Assembly: GCA_963778465.1 (NCBI GenBank)
Contig: CAVZUK010000002.1
Location: forward strand, 1,178,001 to 1,242,000
DNA: 64,000 nt
Source: CAVZBW01 sp963778465
Lineage (GTDB): Bacteria; Actinomycetota; Acidimicrobiia; Acidimicrobiales; RAAP-2
Direction: 5' to 3'
Numbering within the stretch: position 1 is the first letter of the stretch; each line of letters begins with the position of its first letter. The position numbers and the translations under genes are program-made. Shown here one piece after another: positions 42,059-49,588 of this stretch. The notes under the pieces were generated by a model. That model ran no database searches and was not told the DNA's origin. It was given only the letters and a program-made list of their open reading frames with translations.

Positions 42059-43312
42059 CTAGGCCCGACGTGCCGTCGGCTCGGGGCGGGGCTCCTTGGG
42101 CAGCCCGAGCACCCGTTCACCGATGATGTTGCGCTGGATCTGCGCCGTTCCTCCCCAGATGCTCTCCGAGCGGGAGAAGAAGAACGACGCCTGGACATCG
42201 TTGACCGGATAGTCCGAACGCCCTCGTCGGGCGCCGGCCAGGAGATCGTCGTCATCGTCGTCCCTGGCCCCGCCCAGCAGCACCTGGGCGTCGGGGCCGA
42301 GGATGTCCAGGGCGAGCTCCATGGTCGCCTGGTGCGACTCCGACCAGAACATCTTGTTGCAGGCACCGAGCGCGGCCGCCTGGTGGGTGCCGTGCAGCGC
42401 GTCGGTCAGGCTCCGGTAGCCGTTGATCTCCATGATCTTGACGTTGCTCCAGGCTCTGACCAGTCGCTGCCGGATCAAGGGGTCGGTGTTCCGACCCCGC
42501 CTGCGGGCCTCCGAGACGATGCGGTCGAGCTCGCGGGCGAAGCGACGGTGCCCGGTGGTGGCCGAGGACCCTCGCTCGAAGCCGAGCGTCGTCATGGCCA
42601 CCTTCCATCCGTTGTTGACCCCTCCCACGGCGTTCTCGACCGGGCAGCGGGCGCCGGAGAAGAAGACCTCGTTGAAGTCGGCGGATCCGTCCACCTGCTC
42701 GATGGGCCGCACCTCGATGCCCGGTTGCTTCATCGGGACGAGGAGGTAGGAGATCCCCGCGTGGCGGGGGGCATCCGGATCGGTCCGGGCGAGCAGGAAG
42801 ATGTAGTCCGCGTACTGGGCCTGCGTGGTCCAGACCTTCTGCCCGTTGATGACCCACTCGTCGCCGTCGAGCACGGCCTGGGTCTTGAGCGACGCCAGGT
42901 CGCTGCCGGCGTCGGGCTCCGAGAAGCCCTGGCACCACGAGATGGTCCCGCTCAGGATGCGGGGGATGAACTCCTTCTTCTGCTCCTCGCTGCCCCACTG
43001 CAAGAGGGTGGGGCCGACCAGCGTGTCGCCGAAGAAGTCGGCCCGCAGGGGCGCGCCGGCCCGGGCGAACTCCTCGTTGAGCACGACCTGTTCGATGAGG
43101 CTCAGGCCCTTGCCGCCGTACTCCTTGGGCCAGCTCGCACAGATCCATCCCCCCTCGAACAGGGTCTTGGTCCAGCGTTGGTTGAAGTCCCTGCGCTCGT
43201 CCCTGGTCATGGAGAGCCCCGGGGTGCCCCAGCCCTCGGGCAGGTGGCCCTCGAGCCACTTTCTGATGACCGGCCGGAACTCCTCCGCCTCTCGTGGGTA
43301 GGTGAGGTCCAT
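42059..43312 (-). CDS. Acyl-CoA dehydrogenase
   Basis: 417 aa. GGWICASWPKEYGGKGLSLIEQVVLNEEF; ISWCQGFSEPDAGSDLASLKTQAV; INGQKVWTTQAQYADYIFLLARTDP; C-terminal WGGTAQIQRNIIGERVLGLPKEP. Near residue 350 there is an acidic run of six Asp in GGARDDDDDDLLAG, an unusual insertion before the last helices. In this subclass the catalytic base may be supplied by a partner subunit. TACCGT lies 7 nt before ATG 43312 in the 21-nt gap to the upstream Nramp gene, so it seems to have its own promoter. Confidence 0.9.
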   Translation of the reverse strand: MDLTYPREAEEFRPVIRKWLEGHLPEGWGTPGLSMTRDERRDFNQRWTKTLFEGGWICASWPKEYGGKGLSLIEQVVLNEEFARAGAPLRADFFGDTLVGPTLLQWGSEEQKKEFIPRILSGTISWCQGFSEPDAGSDLASLKTQAVLDGDEWVINGQKVWTTQAQYADYIFLLARTDPDAPRHAGISYLLVPMKQPGIEVRPIEQVDGSADFNEVFFSGARCPVENAVGGVNNGWKVAMTTLGFERGSSATTGHRRFARELDRIVSEARRRGRNTDPLIRQRLVRAWSNVKIMEINGYRSLTDALHGTHQAAALGACNKMFWSESHQATMELALDILGPDAQVLLGGARDDDDDDLLAGARRGRSDYPVNDVQASFFFSRSESIWGGTAQIQRNIIGERVLGLPKEPRPEPTARRA

Positions 43313-43319
43313 GGAGAAG

Positions 43320-43325
43320 ACGGTA
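43320..43325 (-). promoter_or_regulatory. -10 element for the acyl-CoA dehydrogenase
   Basis: TACCGT on the minus strand, 7 nt before ATG 43312; leaderless layout. Confidence 0.45.
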
Positions 43326-43333
43326 GCTGCCCC

Positions 43334-44965
43334 TCAGTGGCCCCCGGCGCCCAGCTGGACGGCCTTGACGAGGAGCAGGACGATGGCCACGACCAGGTAA
43401 CCGCGCAGGGCCCACATGGTGGCGACCCGACCCCGTGACCAGGTGGGTCGCTCGAGGAGCGCGAGCGGGGGCATCCGCCAGGTCTCCCGCCGCTCGGACG
43501 GTGGAGCCACCCGGGCGGGGGGTCGCCGCCGTGCGTAGCCGACCCCGGCGACGGCCAGGGCCGCGAGCAGACAGCCGCCCATGGCGAGCATGAGGACCGC
43601 GACGTCGACATGGGGGAAGATCGTGGTGACGACGAGGATGAGCGACAGGACCAGCAGGACCCCGATGATGAGCGCGGCCAGGGCGTTCAGCCAGGGGCGG
43701 TTGACCCAGGGTCCGAGCACCTGACGGTCATTGCAGAGCAAGAGCAGGAACACCGAGGCCGAGGGCAGCAGCACGCCGGCGAGGGCCTGCACCGCGGTGG
43801 TGATGACCCCGAGCGGCGCGCCGGGGATCAGGACGACGGCCCCCGCAGCGGCCATGAGCCCGGCGAAGCTGGCGTAGAAGCCCGGGGCCTCACGCACGCT
43901 CCGGTGCAGCGAGTGGCGGGCGCCGAAGAAGTCGCCGAAGGCATACGAGGTGCCGACCGTGACCGCCGCGGCCCCGATGATGGAGGCGTTGAGGAGGAGG
44001 AGGGCGTAGAGGGCGCCCGCGGTGTACCCGAGTTGGTGGGACAGGCCGCGCGCCACTCCCTCGGCGTTGGTGAAGGCACCGGCGAAGGGGGAGTGCTCGA
44101 AGGCGAAGGCGCAGACGACCACCATGGCGCTGGCGCCGAGGACCGTGACGAAGGAGCCGAGGACGGTGTCGGCCCGCTCGTAGTTGATCCACCGGGGGGT
44201 GATGCGCTTGTCGACGATGCTCGACTGCTGGAAGAAGAGCTGCCACGGTGCGACGGTCGTGCCCACGATGGCGATGATGAGCAGGACCGAGGTGGAGGTG
44301 ACCCCGCCCTGTATGCCCGGCACGAAGAAGCCGTGGGCGATCGGCTCGGCTCGGGGATGGCTCATGAAGAACAAGGGGACGACGAGGAGGTTGGCGGCCA
44401 CGAAGACGAGCATGAAGCGCTCCCAGCGCCGGAAGCTCCCCGAGATGGTGATGCCGATGAGCGCGAGCGCGGCCAGCGGGACCGAGAGGTACTTGCTCAC
44501 CCCGAAGTAGCTGAGGGCGAGGGCCACGCCGATGAACTCGGTGACGATGGTGAGGAAGTCGAGGACGAAGAGGTCGCCGACCGAGAAGAGCCCCCAGAAC
44601 CTCCCGAATCGCTCGCGGATCAACCGGGCGTGACCCACGCCCGTCACCGCACCGAGGCGCACGACCATCTCCTGGTTCACGATGAGCACGGGGATCAGGA
44701 GGATCAGCGTCCAGAGCAGGCTGGTCCCGTAGTTCTGGCCCGCCTGGGAGTAGGTGGCGACCCCACCGGCGTCGTTGTCGCCCACCATGACGATGATCCC
44801 CGGGCCGACGATGGCCGCCAGGGTGAGCAGGCGCGCGCCCCACGTCCGCCGCGACCCCACGTCCTGGACGCGGATGGTGCCGAGCGCGCCCTGGATGTCG
44901 CCGACGTGGGCCTCGTCGAGGACCGCGGAGGGGCGGGCGCTGGCCTGCGGCGTGTTGTCGGTCAT
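43334..44965 (-). CDS. Nramp-related metal transporter (Mg2+-type candidate), copy 1
   Basis: 543 aa, eleven or more helices of the SLC11/Nramp fold. Helix 1 reads GPGIIVMVGDNDAGGVATYSQAG: where manganese transporters have DPGN, this has DAGG (Asp65 kept, Asn lost). Helix 6 reads IVGTTVAPWQLFFQQSS: the MPH motif is APW, so the metal-selecting Met is Ala. These changes match the Nramp-related magnesium transporters known from other actinobacteria, so Mg2+ is the likely substrate (inference). The ~70 C-terminal residues are basic with one more helix. GGAGGT ribosome site precedes ATG 44965. It follows an MgtE-like sensor gene on the same strand. Confidence 0.85.
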   Translation of the reverse strand: MTDNTPQASARPSAVLDEAHVGDIQGALGTIRVQDVGSRRTWGARLLTLAAIVGPGIIVMVGDNDAGGVATYSQAGQNYGTSLLWTLILLIPVLIVNQEMVVRLGAVTGVGHARLIRERFGRFWGLFSVGDLFVLDFLTIVTEFIGVALALSYFGVSKYLSVPLAALALIGITISGSFRRWERFMLVFVAANLLVVPLFFMSHPRAEPIAHGFFVPGIQGGVTSTSVLLIIAIVGTTVAPWQLFFQQSSIVDKRITPRWINYERADTVLGSFVTVLGASAMVVVCAFAFEHSPFAGAFTNAEGVARGLSHQLGYTAGALYALLLLNASIIGAAAVTVGTSYAFGDFFGARHSLHRSVREAPGFYASFAGLMAAAGAVVLIPGAPLGVITTAVQALAGVLLPSASVFLLLLCNDRQVLGPWVNRPWLNALAALIIGVLLVLSLILVVTTIFPHVDVAVLMLAMGGCLLAALAVAGVGYARRRPPARVAPPSERRETWRMPPLALLERPTWSRGRVATMWALRGYLVVAIVLLLVKAVQLGAGGH

Positions 44966-45267
44966 GGCCGGTTACCTCCGGGCTTGATGACGCGTGCCAG
45001 TGCTGGCGCCCGCGCCGCCCGGTCTCCGGCTAGAGGCTGGTTCCCGGTGTGGGCACGAGCGCCTCGGGTTGATGAGGCGAACCTTTGTCGGCGCTCAGTG
45101 CTGCTCCTCGTCCGTGCCCGGTCTCGCAGTCGCGGGAAGATGCGGCGTCCGGTGGGCCGCCGGACGCGCCGAGTGCCACGCACTCCGCACTTGCACCAAC
45201 CTGCAGCGGTGGCTTCGGTCCAAGACCTCCAGCCGATCGCGACTGCCCTGCAGATTCGATCTTAGAG
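44966..45267 (-). other. 302-nt gap between sensor and transporter genes with RNA-like structure
   Basis: No convincing gene. Read toward the transporter (minus strand), TAAGAT at 45259-45264 could be a -10. An 8-bp hairpin lies at 45145-45167 (GCGTCCGG/CCGGACGC on the plus strand), then nested helices at 45051-45119. A 73-codon Arg-rich frame (45183-44962) overlaps the transporter start, but it lacks a ribosome site and looks non-coding. Confidence 0.45.
45051..45119 (-). ncRNA. Candidate structured leader RNA of the Nramp-related gene
   Basis: Two 7-bp helices stack: 45051-45057 with 45113-45119 (GGGCACG/CGTGCCC) and 45057-45063 with 45090-45096 (GAGCGCC/GGCGCTC), sharing base 45057; inside is a short GGTT/AACC pairing (45067-45070 with 45080-45083). 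Its position before a putative Mg2+ transporter suggests a metal-responsive leader, but the conserved cores of the M-box and the yybP-ykoY riboswitch are absent. Confidence 0.35.
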
Positions 45268-46557
45268 CTATTCGGGAGCGGACATCCCGTACTGGCGCCG
45301 CCATCCGGTGGGCAGCAGCAGCTCGAGGACGTCGTCCACCGTGATCTGGCCCAGGAGGCGGCCCTCGTGGTCGACGACCGGCGCCACGGCGAGGTTGTAG
45401 TCCGTCATCTTTCGGACGACCTCGTGGATGTCCGCGTCGGGAGGCAGGACCGTGGGGTCGGGCTCGCTCACGGACCCGACCAGCGCCGCAGGATTCGCCC
45501 GCAGCAGGCTCACCACGGTCACGGTCGCCGCGAGCTTGCCGTCGGGATCGCTGACGAAGACGACGCCGGACGCCTCGGGTGGCGCCGTGGAGTCCCGGAC
45601 GGCGCTCAGCGCCTCGGCCACCGACGACGAGGCCGGGACCGTCACGAAGTCCGGGTTCATGAGCCCCCCGGCCGATTCGGGGTGGTAGCTGAGCAGCGTG
45701 CGCAGCTTGGCCTGGGTGGCGCTCGGGAGGCGCTGCAGGATGGGGAGGCGCCGCTCCTGATCCAGCTCGACCAGGAGGTCGACCGCGTCGTCGGGCTCCA
45801 TGGCGCTGAGCAGGTGGGCCGCCTCCTCGTCCGAGCGCGACCCGAGGAACTCCACCTGGTGCTCGGGATCGAGCTCCTCGAAGACGTCCGCCTGGAGCTC
45901 TCGGTCGCTCCCCACCGCCTCGATGATCTCCTCGCCCTCCTCGTGGGAGGCCGCCTCCACCAGGTCCGCCAGCTGGGCGGGGTGGAGCCTCGAGAGCCGG
46001 CGGAAGGGGAGGCGGAGTCGGGCGGTCGGGACGTGGGAGACGAAGGGCTCGATGTCGTTCCAGTCGATGGTCCCGCCCGAGCGCACCCGCCGGCGTAGCG
46101 ACCGGGGGAGCAGGCGGCGCAACGTCGGCTTGGAGCTGGGGTCCACGCTCACGACCTGCCAGCTCCCGCCCACCTTGGACAGCTCGATCTCGTTGGCCCG
46201 GATGAGCCGCCCGCTCTTCACGTAGATGAGGTGCCGGCGGGCGACGTCGCGGGCGAGCAGCACCTCGCCTGGGCGCCGCTGGAACGGACCCAGGGACTCG
46301 GGCGCCACGTCGAGGCGCACCTCGTCGCGGTCGAGGTCGAGGACGCTCGAGACGGCCACGAACCGCTCACTTCCCCCGACGTCGATCACCAGCCCGGTCA
46401 CGGGTGGGTAGCCGCCGTCCCCCAGCCGGATGATCACGTCGGCAAGCCGGCCGGCGTGCCGCTCCGAGGGCCCGCGAACCTCTGCACCGAGCACGCAGGA
46501 AAGGTGCAAGATGCCAGCCTGCTCACTCCGTGGTGCCGCCACGGTGGCACGAGCCAC
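45268..46557 (-). CDS. Stand-alone MgtE-type cytosolic sensor (PRC-barrel-like, MgtE N domain, CBS pair), copy 1
   Basis: 429 aa, soluble. Residues ~15-165 look like PRC-barrel halves (HAGRLADVIIRLGDGGYPPVTGLVID). Residues ~195-300 are an MgtE N-domain superhelix (LHPAQLADLVEAASHEEGEEIIEAV; EEAAHLLSAMEPDDAVDLLVELDQERRLPILQRL; LLSYHPESAGGLMNPDFVTVP). Two CBS motifs end the protein (ALVGSVSEPDPTVLPPDADIHEVVRKM; GRLLGQITVDDVLELLLP). True MgtE continues into five helices; here nothing follows. These domains in MgtE bind Mg2+ and gate the pore, so this is a likely Mg2+-sensing regulator of the downstream transporter. GTG 46557 has TAGCCT 7 nt upstream. Confidence 0.82.
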   Translation of the reverse strand: MARATVAAPRSEQAGILHLSCVLGAEVRGPSERHAGRLADVIIRLGDGGYPPVTGLVIDVGGSERFVAVSSVLDLDRDEVRLDVAPESLGPFQRRPGEVLLARDVARRHLIYVKSGRLIRANEIELSKVGGSWQVVSVDPSSKPTLRRLLPRSLRRRVRSGGTIDWNDIEPFVSHVPTARLRLPFRRLSRLHPAQLADLVEAASHEEGEEIIEAVGSDRELQADVFEELDPEHQVEFLGSRSDEEAAHLLSAMEPDDAVDLLVELDQERRLPILQRLPSATQAKLRTLLSYHPESAGGLMNPDFVTVPASSSVAEALSAVRDSTAPPEASGVVFVSDPDGKLAATVTVVSLLRANPAALVGSVSEPDPTVLPPDADIHEVVRKMTDYNLAVAPVVDHEGRLLGQITVDDVLELLLPTGWRRQYGMSAPE

Positions 46558-46564
46558 GTGGTTC

Positions 46565-46570
46565 AGGCTA
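46565..46570 (-). promoter_or_regulatory. -10 element for MgtE-like sensor copy 1
   Basis: TAGCCT on the minus strand, 7 nt before GTG 46557. It lies in the 23-nt space between the two divergent sensor genes. Confidence 0.5.
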
Positions 46571-46580
46571 CTACGTGGCC

Positions 46581-48068
46581 ATGGTCCGCCTGCTCCCGAG
46601 AGCCGCCCGACTGCCGGGCCGGCGCCGTCGACGGCGAGACGAGGGGGGCGAGGGCCGGACCGGCCGGAGGCACACCCGGCGGATCCTGGCCTCGACCGGC
46701 ATTCGGGCGTCGATCGTCTCCCTCGTCGGGCTCGTACACTGTGCCGTCCGAAACCAGTCGGGCCAGGAGATCGGCCGGCTGGAGGACCTGGTCGCGCGGT
46801 GGGCGGACGGCCAGACCTATCCGCCGCTCACCGGCCTCGTGGTGCGGATCGGGAACCGCCTGGCGTTCGTCGACGCCACCGCCATCGAACGGATGGAGCA
46901 CAAGCAGATCCTGCTCAGCTCGGCGCGCTTCGACCTTCGCGACTTCGTCCGGCGGCCCGGCGAGGTCATGTTGGCCCACGACGTGCTCGACCATCAGCTC
47001 GTCGACGTCGACGGCGTCCAGGTGATCCGGGCGGCCGACCTGTACCTGGCCGAGGTGCTCGGCACGATCCGGCTCGTCGGCGTCGACGTCTCCGTGTCGA
47101 CCCTCTTGCGCCGGCTCGGGCCCACCCGCTGGCGACGGCGCCCCACACCCGACCGGGTGATCGACTGGGCCGCGATCCAGTCGTTCGGCGACGAGGGCCA
47201 GCCTGCGGACGGAGAGGGCAAGGAAGGCACCGACGGCACCGACGGCACCGACGGTGCGGACGCCGCGGAGGGCGCCGAAGGAGGGGCCGACGTCGAGGCC
47301 CGGCGCGAGGTCCGTCTCCGCACTTCGCGCAACCGGTTGCACCGCCTTCGGCCCGGCGAGCTGGCGGACCTCCTGGAAGACCTCCGGAGGCCCGAACGCC
47401 AGCGGCTGCTGGCAACCCTCGACGCCGACGACGCAGCCGACGCCCTGGAGGAGATGGAGGCCGACGACCTGGCGGCCCTGCTCCGGGACGCCGATCCGGG
47501 GAGCGCGGCCAAGCTCGTGGCGCGCATGGAGCCCGACGAGGCGGCCGAAGCCCTCCGTGACCTCGACGAGGACGATCGCCGGGACCTCCTGTCCCGCATG
47601 GACGCCGAGACGGCCGCACCGCTGCTCGAGCTGCTGGGCTACCCCGAGGACCGGGCCGGTGGCTTCATGACCACGACCCTCGTCGTGGCCGAGCGAGGCG
47701 AGCGGATCGCGGAGGTCACCGATCGGCTGGCCCGCATCCGGGAGCACGAGGTCGACATCGACGCCGTGGCCATCGTGGACCGCGCCGGGAGGCTGATCGA
47801 GGACGTCCGGCTCCTCGACGTCCTCCTCGGGCTGCACAGCGATCCCGACGCCAAGATGGGGACCCTCGTCACCGACGAGGATCCGGTGAGCGTCACGGCG
47901 GACGCCACCGCGGAGGAGGTGGCGGACGTGCTGCTCGAGGCCCGGCAGCTGTCCGTCGTCGTGGTGGAGGAGGAGGGTCGCCCGATCGGCCGGATCCTGG
48001 CGGACGACCTCCTCGACGCCGTGGTCCCGGCCCGGGGGCGGGTCCACTTCCCGAAGCTGCTCCAGTGA
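46581..48068 (+). CDS. Stand-alone MgtE-type cytosolic sensor, copy 2
   Basis: 495 aa with the same layout as its divergent neighbour: basic N terminus (LPGRRRRRRDEG), PRC-barrel-like part (NQSGQEIGRLEDLVARWADG ... VRIGNRLAFVDATAIERM), an inserted acidic linker with three GTD repeats (47226-47252), MgtE N domain (LRPGELADLLEDLRRPERQRLLATLDADDAADALEEMEADDLAALL; GYPEDRAGGFMTTTLVV) and CBS pair (KMGTLVTDEDPVSVTADATAEEVADVL; RPIGRILADDLLDAVVP). No membrane helices. Start taken at ATG 46581; GTG 46575 and ATG 46530 are possible, but the latter overlaps the divergent gene. The transporter gene begins 17 nt after its stop. Confidence 0.82.
   Translation: MVRLLPRAARLPGRRRRRRDEGGEGRTGRRHTRRILASTGIRASIVSLVGLVHCAVRNQSGQEIGRLEDLVARWADGQTYPPLTGLVVRIGNRLAFVDATAIERMEHKQILLSSARFDLRDFVRRPGEVMLAHDVLDHQLVDVDGVQVIRAADLYLAEVLGTIRLVGVDVSVSTLLRRLGPTRWRRRPTPDRVIDWAAIQSFGDEGQPADGEGKEGTDGTDGTDGADAAEGAEGGADVEARREVRLRTSRNRLHRLRPGELADLLEDLRRPERQRLLATLDADDAADALEEMEADDLAALLRDADPGSAAKLVARMEPDEAAEALRDLDEDDRRDLLSRMDAETAAPLLELLGYPEDRAGGFMTTTLVVAERGERIAEVTDRLARIREHEVDIDAVAIVDRAGRLIEDVRLLDVLLGLHSDPDAKMGTLVTDEDPVSVTADATAEEVADVLLEARQLSVVVVEEEGRPIGRILADDLLDAVVPARGRVHFPKLLQ
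47226..47252 (+). repeat. 9-bp tandem repeat, 3 units
   Basis: Three exact copies of ggcaccgac coding GTD, in the linker before the MgtE N domain. Confidence 0.8.
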
Positions 48069-48085
48069 CCTGAGCGGCGCCAACG

Positions 48086-49399
48086 ATGAGCTCGGGGGCC
48101 GCCCGATCGCCGTCAGCGAGTCCGGACGCCCCGTCCTCCGGCACCGCCCTCGACCTGCCCGCTCGGGGCAGGTGGGGCCGCCTCGCGCTCTATCTGGGCG
48201 CCCTCGGGCCCGGCATCATCGCCGCGAGCGCCGGGAACGACGCCGGCGGCGTGGCCACCTACGCCTCGGCGGGGGCGCAGTTCGGCTACCGCACCCTGTT
48301 CTTCATCGTCCTCGTGACGATCGCCTACGTGGTCGTCCAGGAGATGGTCGCCCGCCTCTCCGTCTTCACCGGCAAGGGGCTCGCCGCCCTCATCCGCGAG
48401 CAGTTCTCCCTGCGGCTCACGTTCTTCGCGGTCATCTGCTTCTCCGTGGCCAACCTCGGCCTCGTGGTGACCGAGTTCGCGGGCATCGCGAGCGCGTTCG
48501 AGCTCTTCGGCGTGACGCGCTATCTCTCGGTCCCGATCGCCGCCGTCGTGATCTGGGCGCTGGTCCTCTTCGGCTCCTACCGCTACGCCGAGCGTGTGCT
48601 CCTGCTGTTGAGCCTGGTGTTCATCACCTATCCGCTGGCGGCGTTCCTCGGCCATCCGGACTGGGGGGCGGTGGCCAGCAATGCGCTGTGGCCGCACTTC
48701 ATCGCCTCCAAGGCCTTCATCCTGCTCGGCGTGGCGCTCGTCGGGACGACGATCACCCCCTACATCCAGCTCTACGAGGCCGGCGCCGTGGTCGACCGCG
48801 GGGTCGCGCCCGACGAGTTCCCCTACGCCAGGTTCGACGCCGTGAGCGGCGCCATCCTGTCGGACCTCGTCTCCATCTTCATCATCGTGGCGACGGCGGC
48901 CGCCATCGGCGGCACGGGCCCGTTGACGTCCGCGGCGCAGGCGGCCGACGCGCTGAAACCGGTGGCCGGCAACGCAGCGACGGTGCTCTTCGGCCTGGGG
49001 CTGCTCGGGGCTTCCGCCATGGCCGCAGCCGTGGTGCCCCTGTCGACCTCCTATGCCGTGGCCGAGGCGGTGGGGGTGGAGCGATCCGTGTCCCGCAGCT
49101 TCCGGCAGGCCCCCCTGTTCCTCGGGCTGTTCACGCTCCAGATCATCATCGGCTCCGCCGTCGTCCTCGTGCCCGGGAACCTCATCCACCTGATCTTGAA
49201 CACCCAGATCCTCGAGGGGGTGATCACGCCCATCACCTTGATGTTCATCCTGGTCCTGGCCAACCGCCGGAGCCTGCTCGGGAACGCGGCCAACGGTTTG
49301 GTGGGTCGCCTGATCGGCGGGCTCTCGGTCCTCTCGGTCGCCGTCCTCGCCGGCATCCTGGTCATTCTGAGCGTCCTGTCCTGGTTCGGCGTGGGCTGA
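48086..49399 (+). CDS. Nramp-related metal transporter (Mg2+-type candidate), copy 2
   Basis: 437 aa, about eleven helices. Helix 1: GPGIIAASAGNDAGGVATYASAG, again DAGG in place of DPGN. Helix 6: VGTTITPYIQLYEAGAVVDRG, with Thr-Pro-Tyr in place of Met-Pro-His. It is ~105 residues shorter than copy 1, mainly at both termini, and differs in many positions, so the pair is not a recent duplication. It follows MgtE-like sensor copy 2 by 17 nt, which implies co-transcription. Mg2+ (or another hard divalent ion) is the inferred substrate; manganese-type selectivity is unlikely given the lost Met. Confidence 0.85.
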   Translation: MSSGAARSPSASPDAPSSGTALDLPARGRWGRLALYLGALGPGIIAASAGNDAGGVATYASAGAQFGYRTLFFIVLVTIAYVVVQEMVARLSVFTGKGLAALIREQFSLRLTFFAVICFSVANLGLVVTEFAGIASAFELFGVTRYLSVPIAAVVIWALVLFGSYRYAERVLLLLSLVFITYPLAAFLGHPDWGAVASNALWPHFIASKAFILLGVALVGTTITPYIQLYEAGAVVDRGVAPDEFPYARFDAVSGAILSDLVSIFIIVATAAAIGGTGPLTSAAQAADALKPVAGNAATVLFGLGLLGASAMAAAVVPLSTSYAVAEAVGVERSVSRSFRQAPLFLGLFTLQIIIGSAVVLVPGNLIHLILNTQILEGVITPITLMFILVLANRRSLLGNAANGLVGRLIGGLSVLSVAVLAGILVILSVLSWFGVG

Positions 49400-49407
49400 C
49401 GCAATTT

Positions 49408-49465
49408 GGCGGGCCCTCCGCTGCCTGGGGGGTCTCGAGGCGGCTGTTTGCGCCGGAGGCCCGCC
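49408..49465 (+). terminator. Long GC-rich stem after the second transporter
   Basis: GGCGGGCCCTCCG (49408-49420) pairs with CGGAGGCCCGCC (49454-49465) with one bulged base; the loop is 33 nt. It may end the sensor-transporter transcript, or belong to the leader of the glycosyltransferase operon. The gap 49400-49588 has no other clear content except a 14-codon frame at 49487. Confidence 0.35.
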
Positions 49466-49588
49466 CCGGGGGAGGCTGTCGGGTCATGATTGACCTGGCC
49501 GGGTACCCGAACGCGGCACCACGTGCCTAGGAGCCCGCGTCAGCGCTGGCGAGAGACCCGCGAGTCGTGGGAGCGGAGCGCGGCGATC

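Noticed and set aside
44962..45183. 73-codon frame as an Mg2+-responsive leader peptide before the transporter
   Set aside because: Arg-rich throughout, no ribosome site, overlaps the transporter start, and looks like GC-rich noise.
44966..45267. M-box (ykoK) or yybP-ykoY riboswitch
   Set aside because: The conserved M-box segments (AGGTGAGGC near the 5' side, GTGCTAAAGCTCTAC near the 3' side) and the yybP-ykoY core are not present on either strand.
49487..49531. 14-codon frame (MIDLAGYPNAAPRA) after GGGGGAGG as a small gene or leader peptide
   Set aside because: Ribosome site is good, but there is no family, no run of regulatory codons and no paired attenuator.
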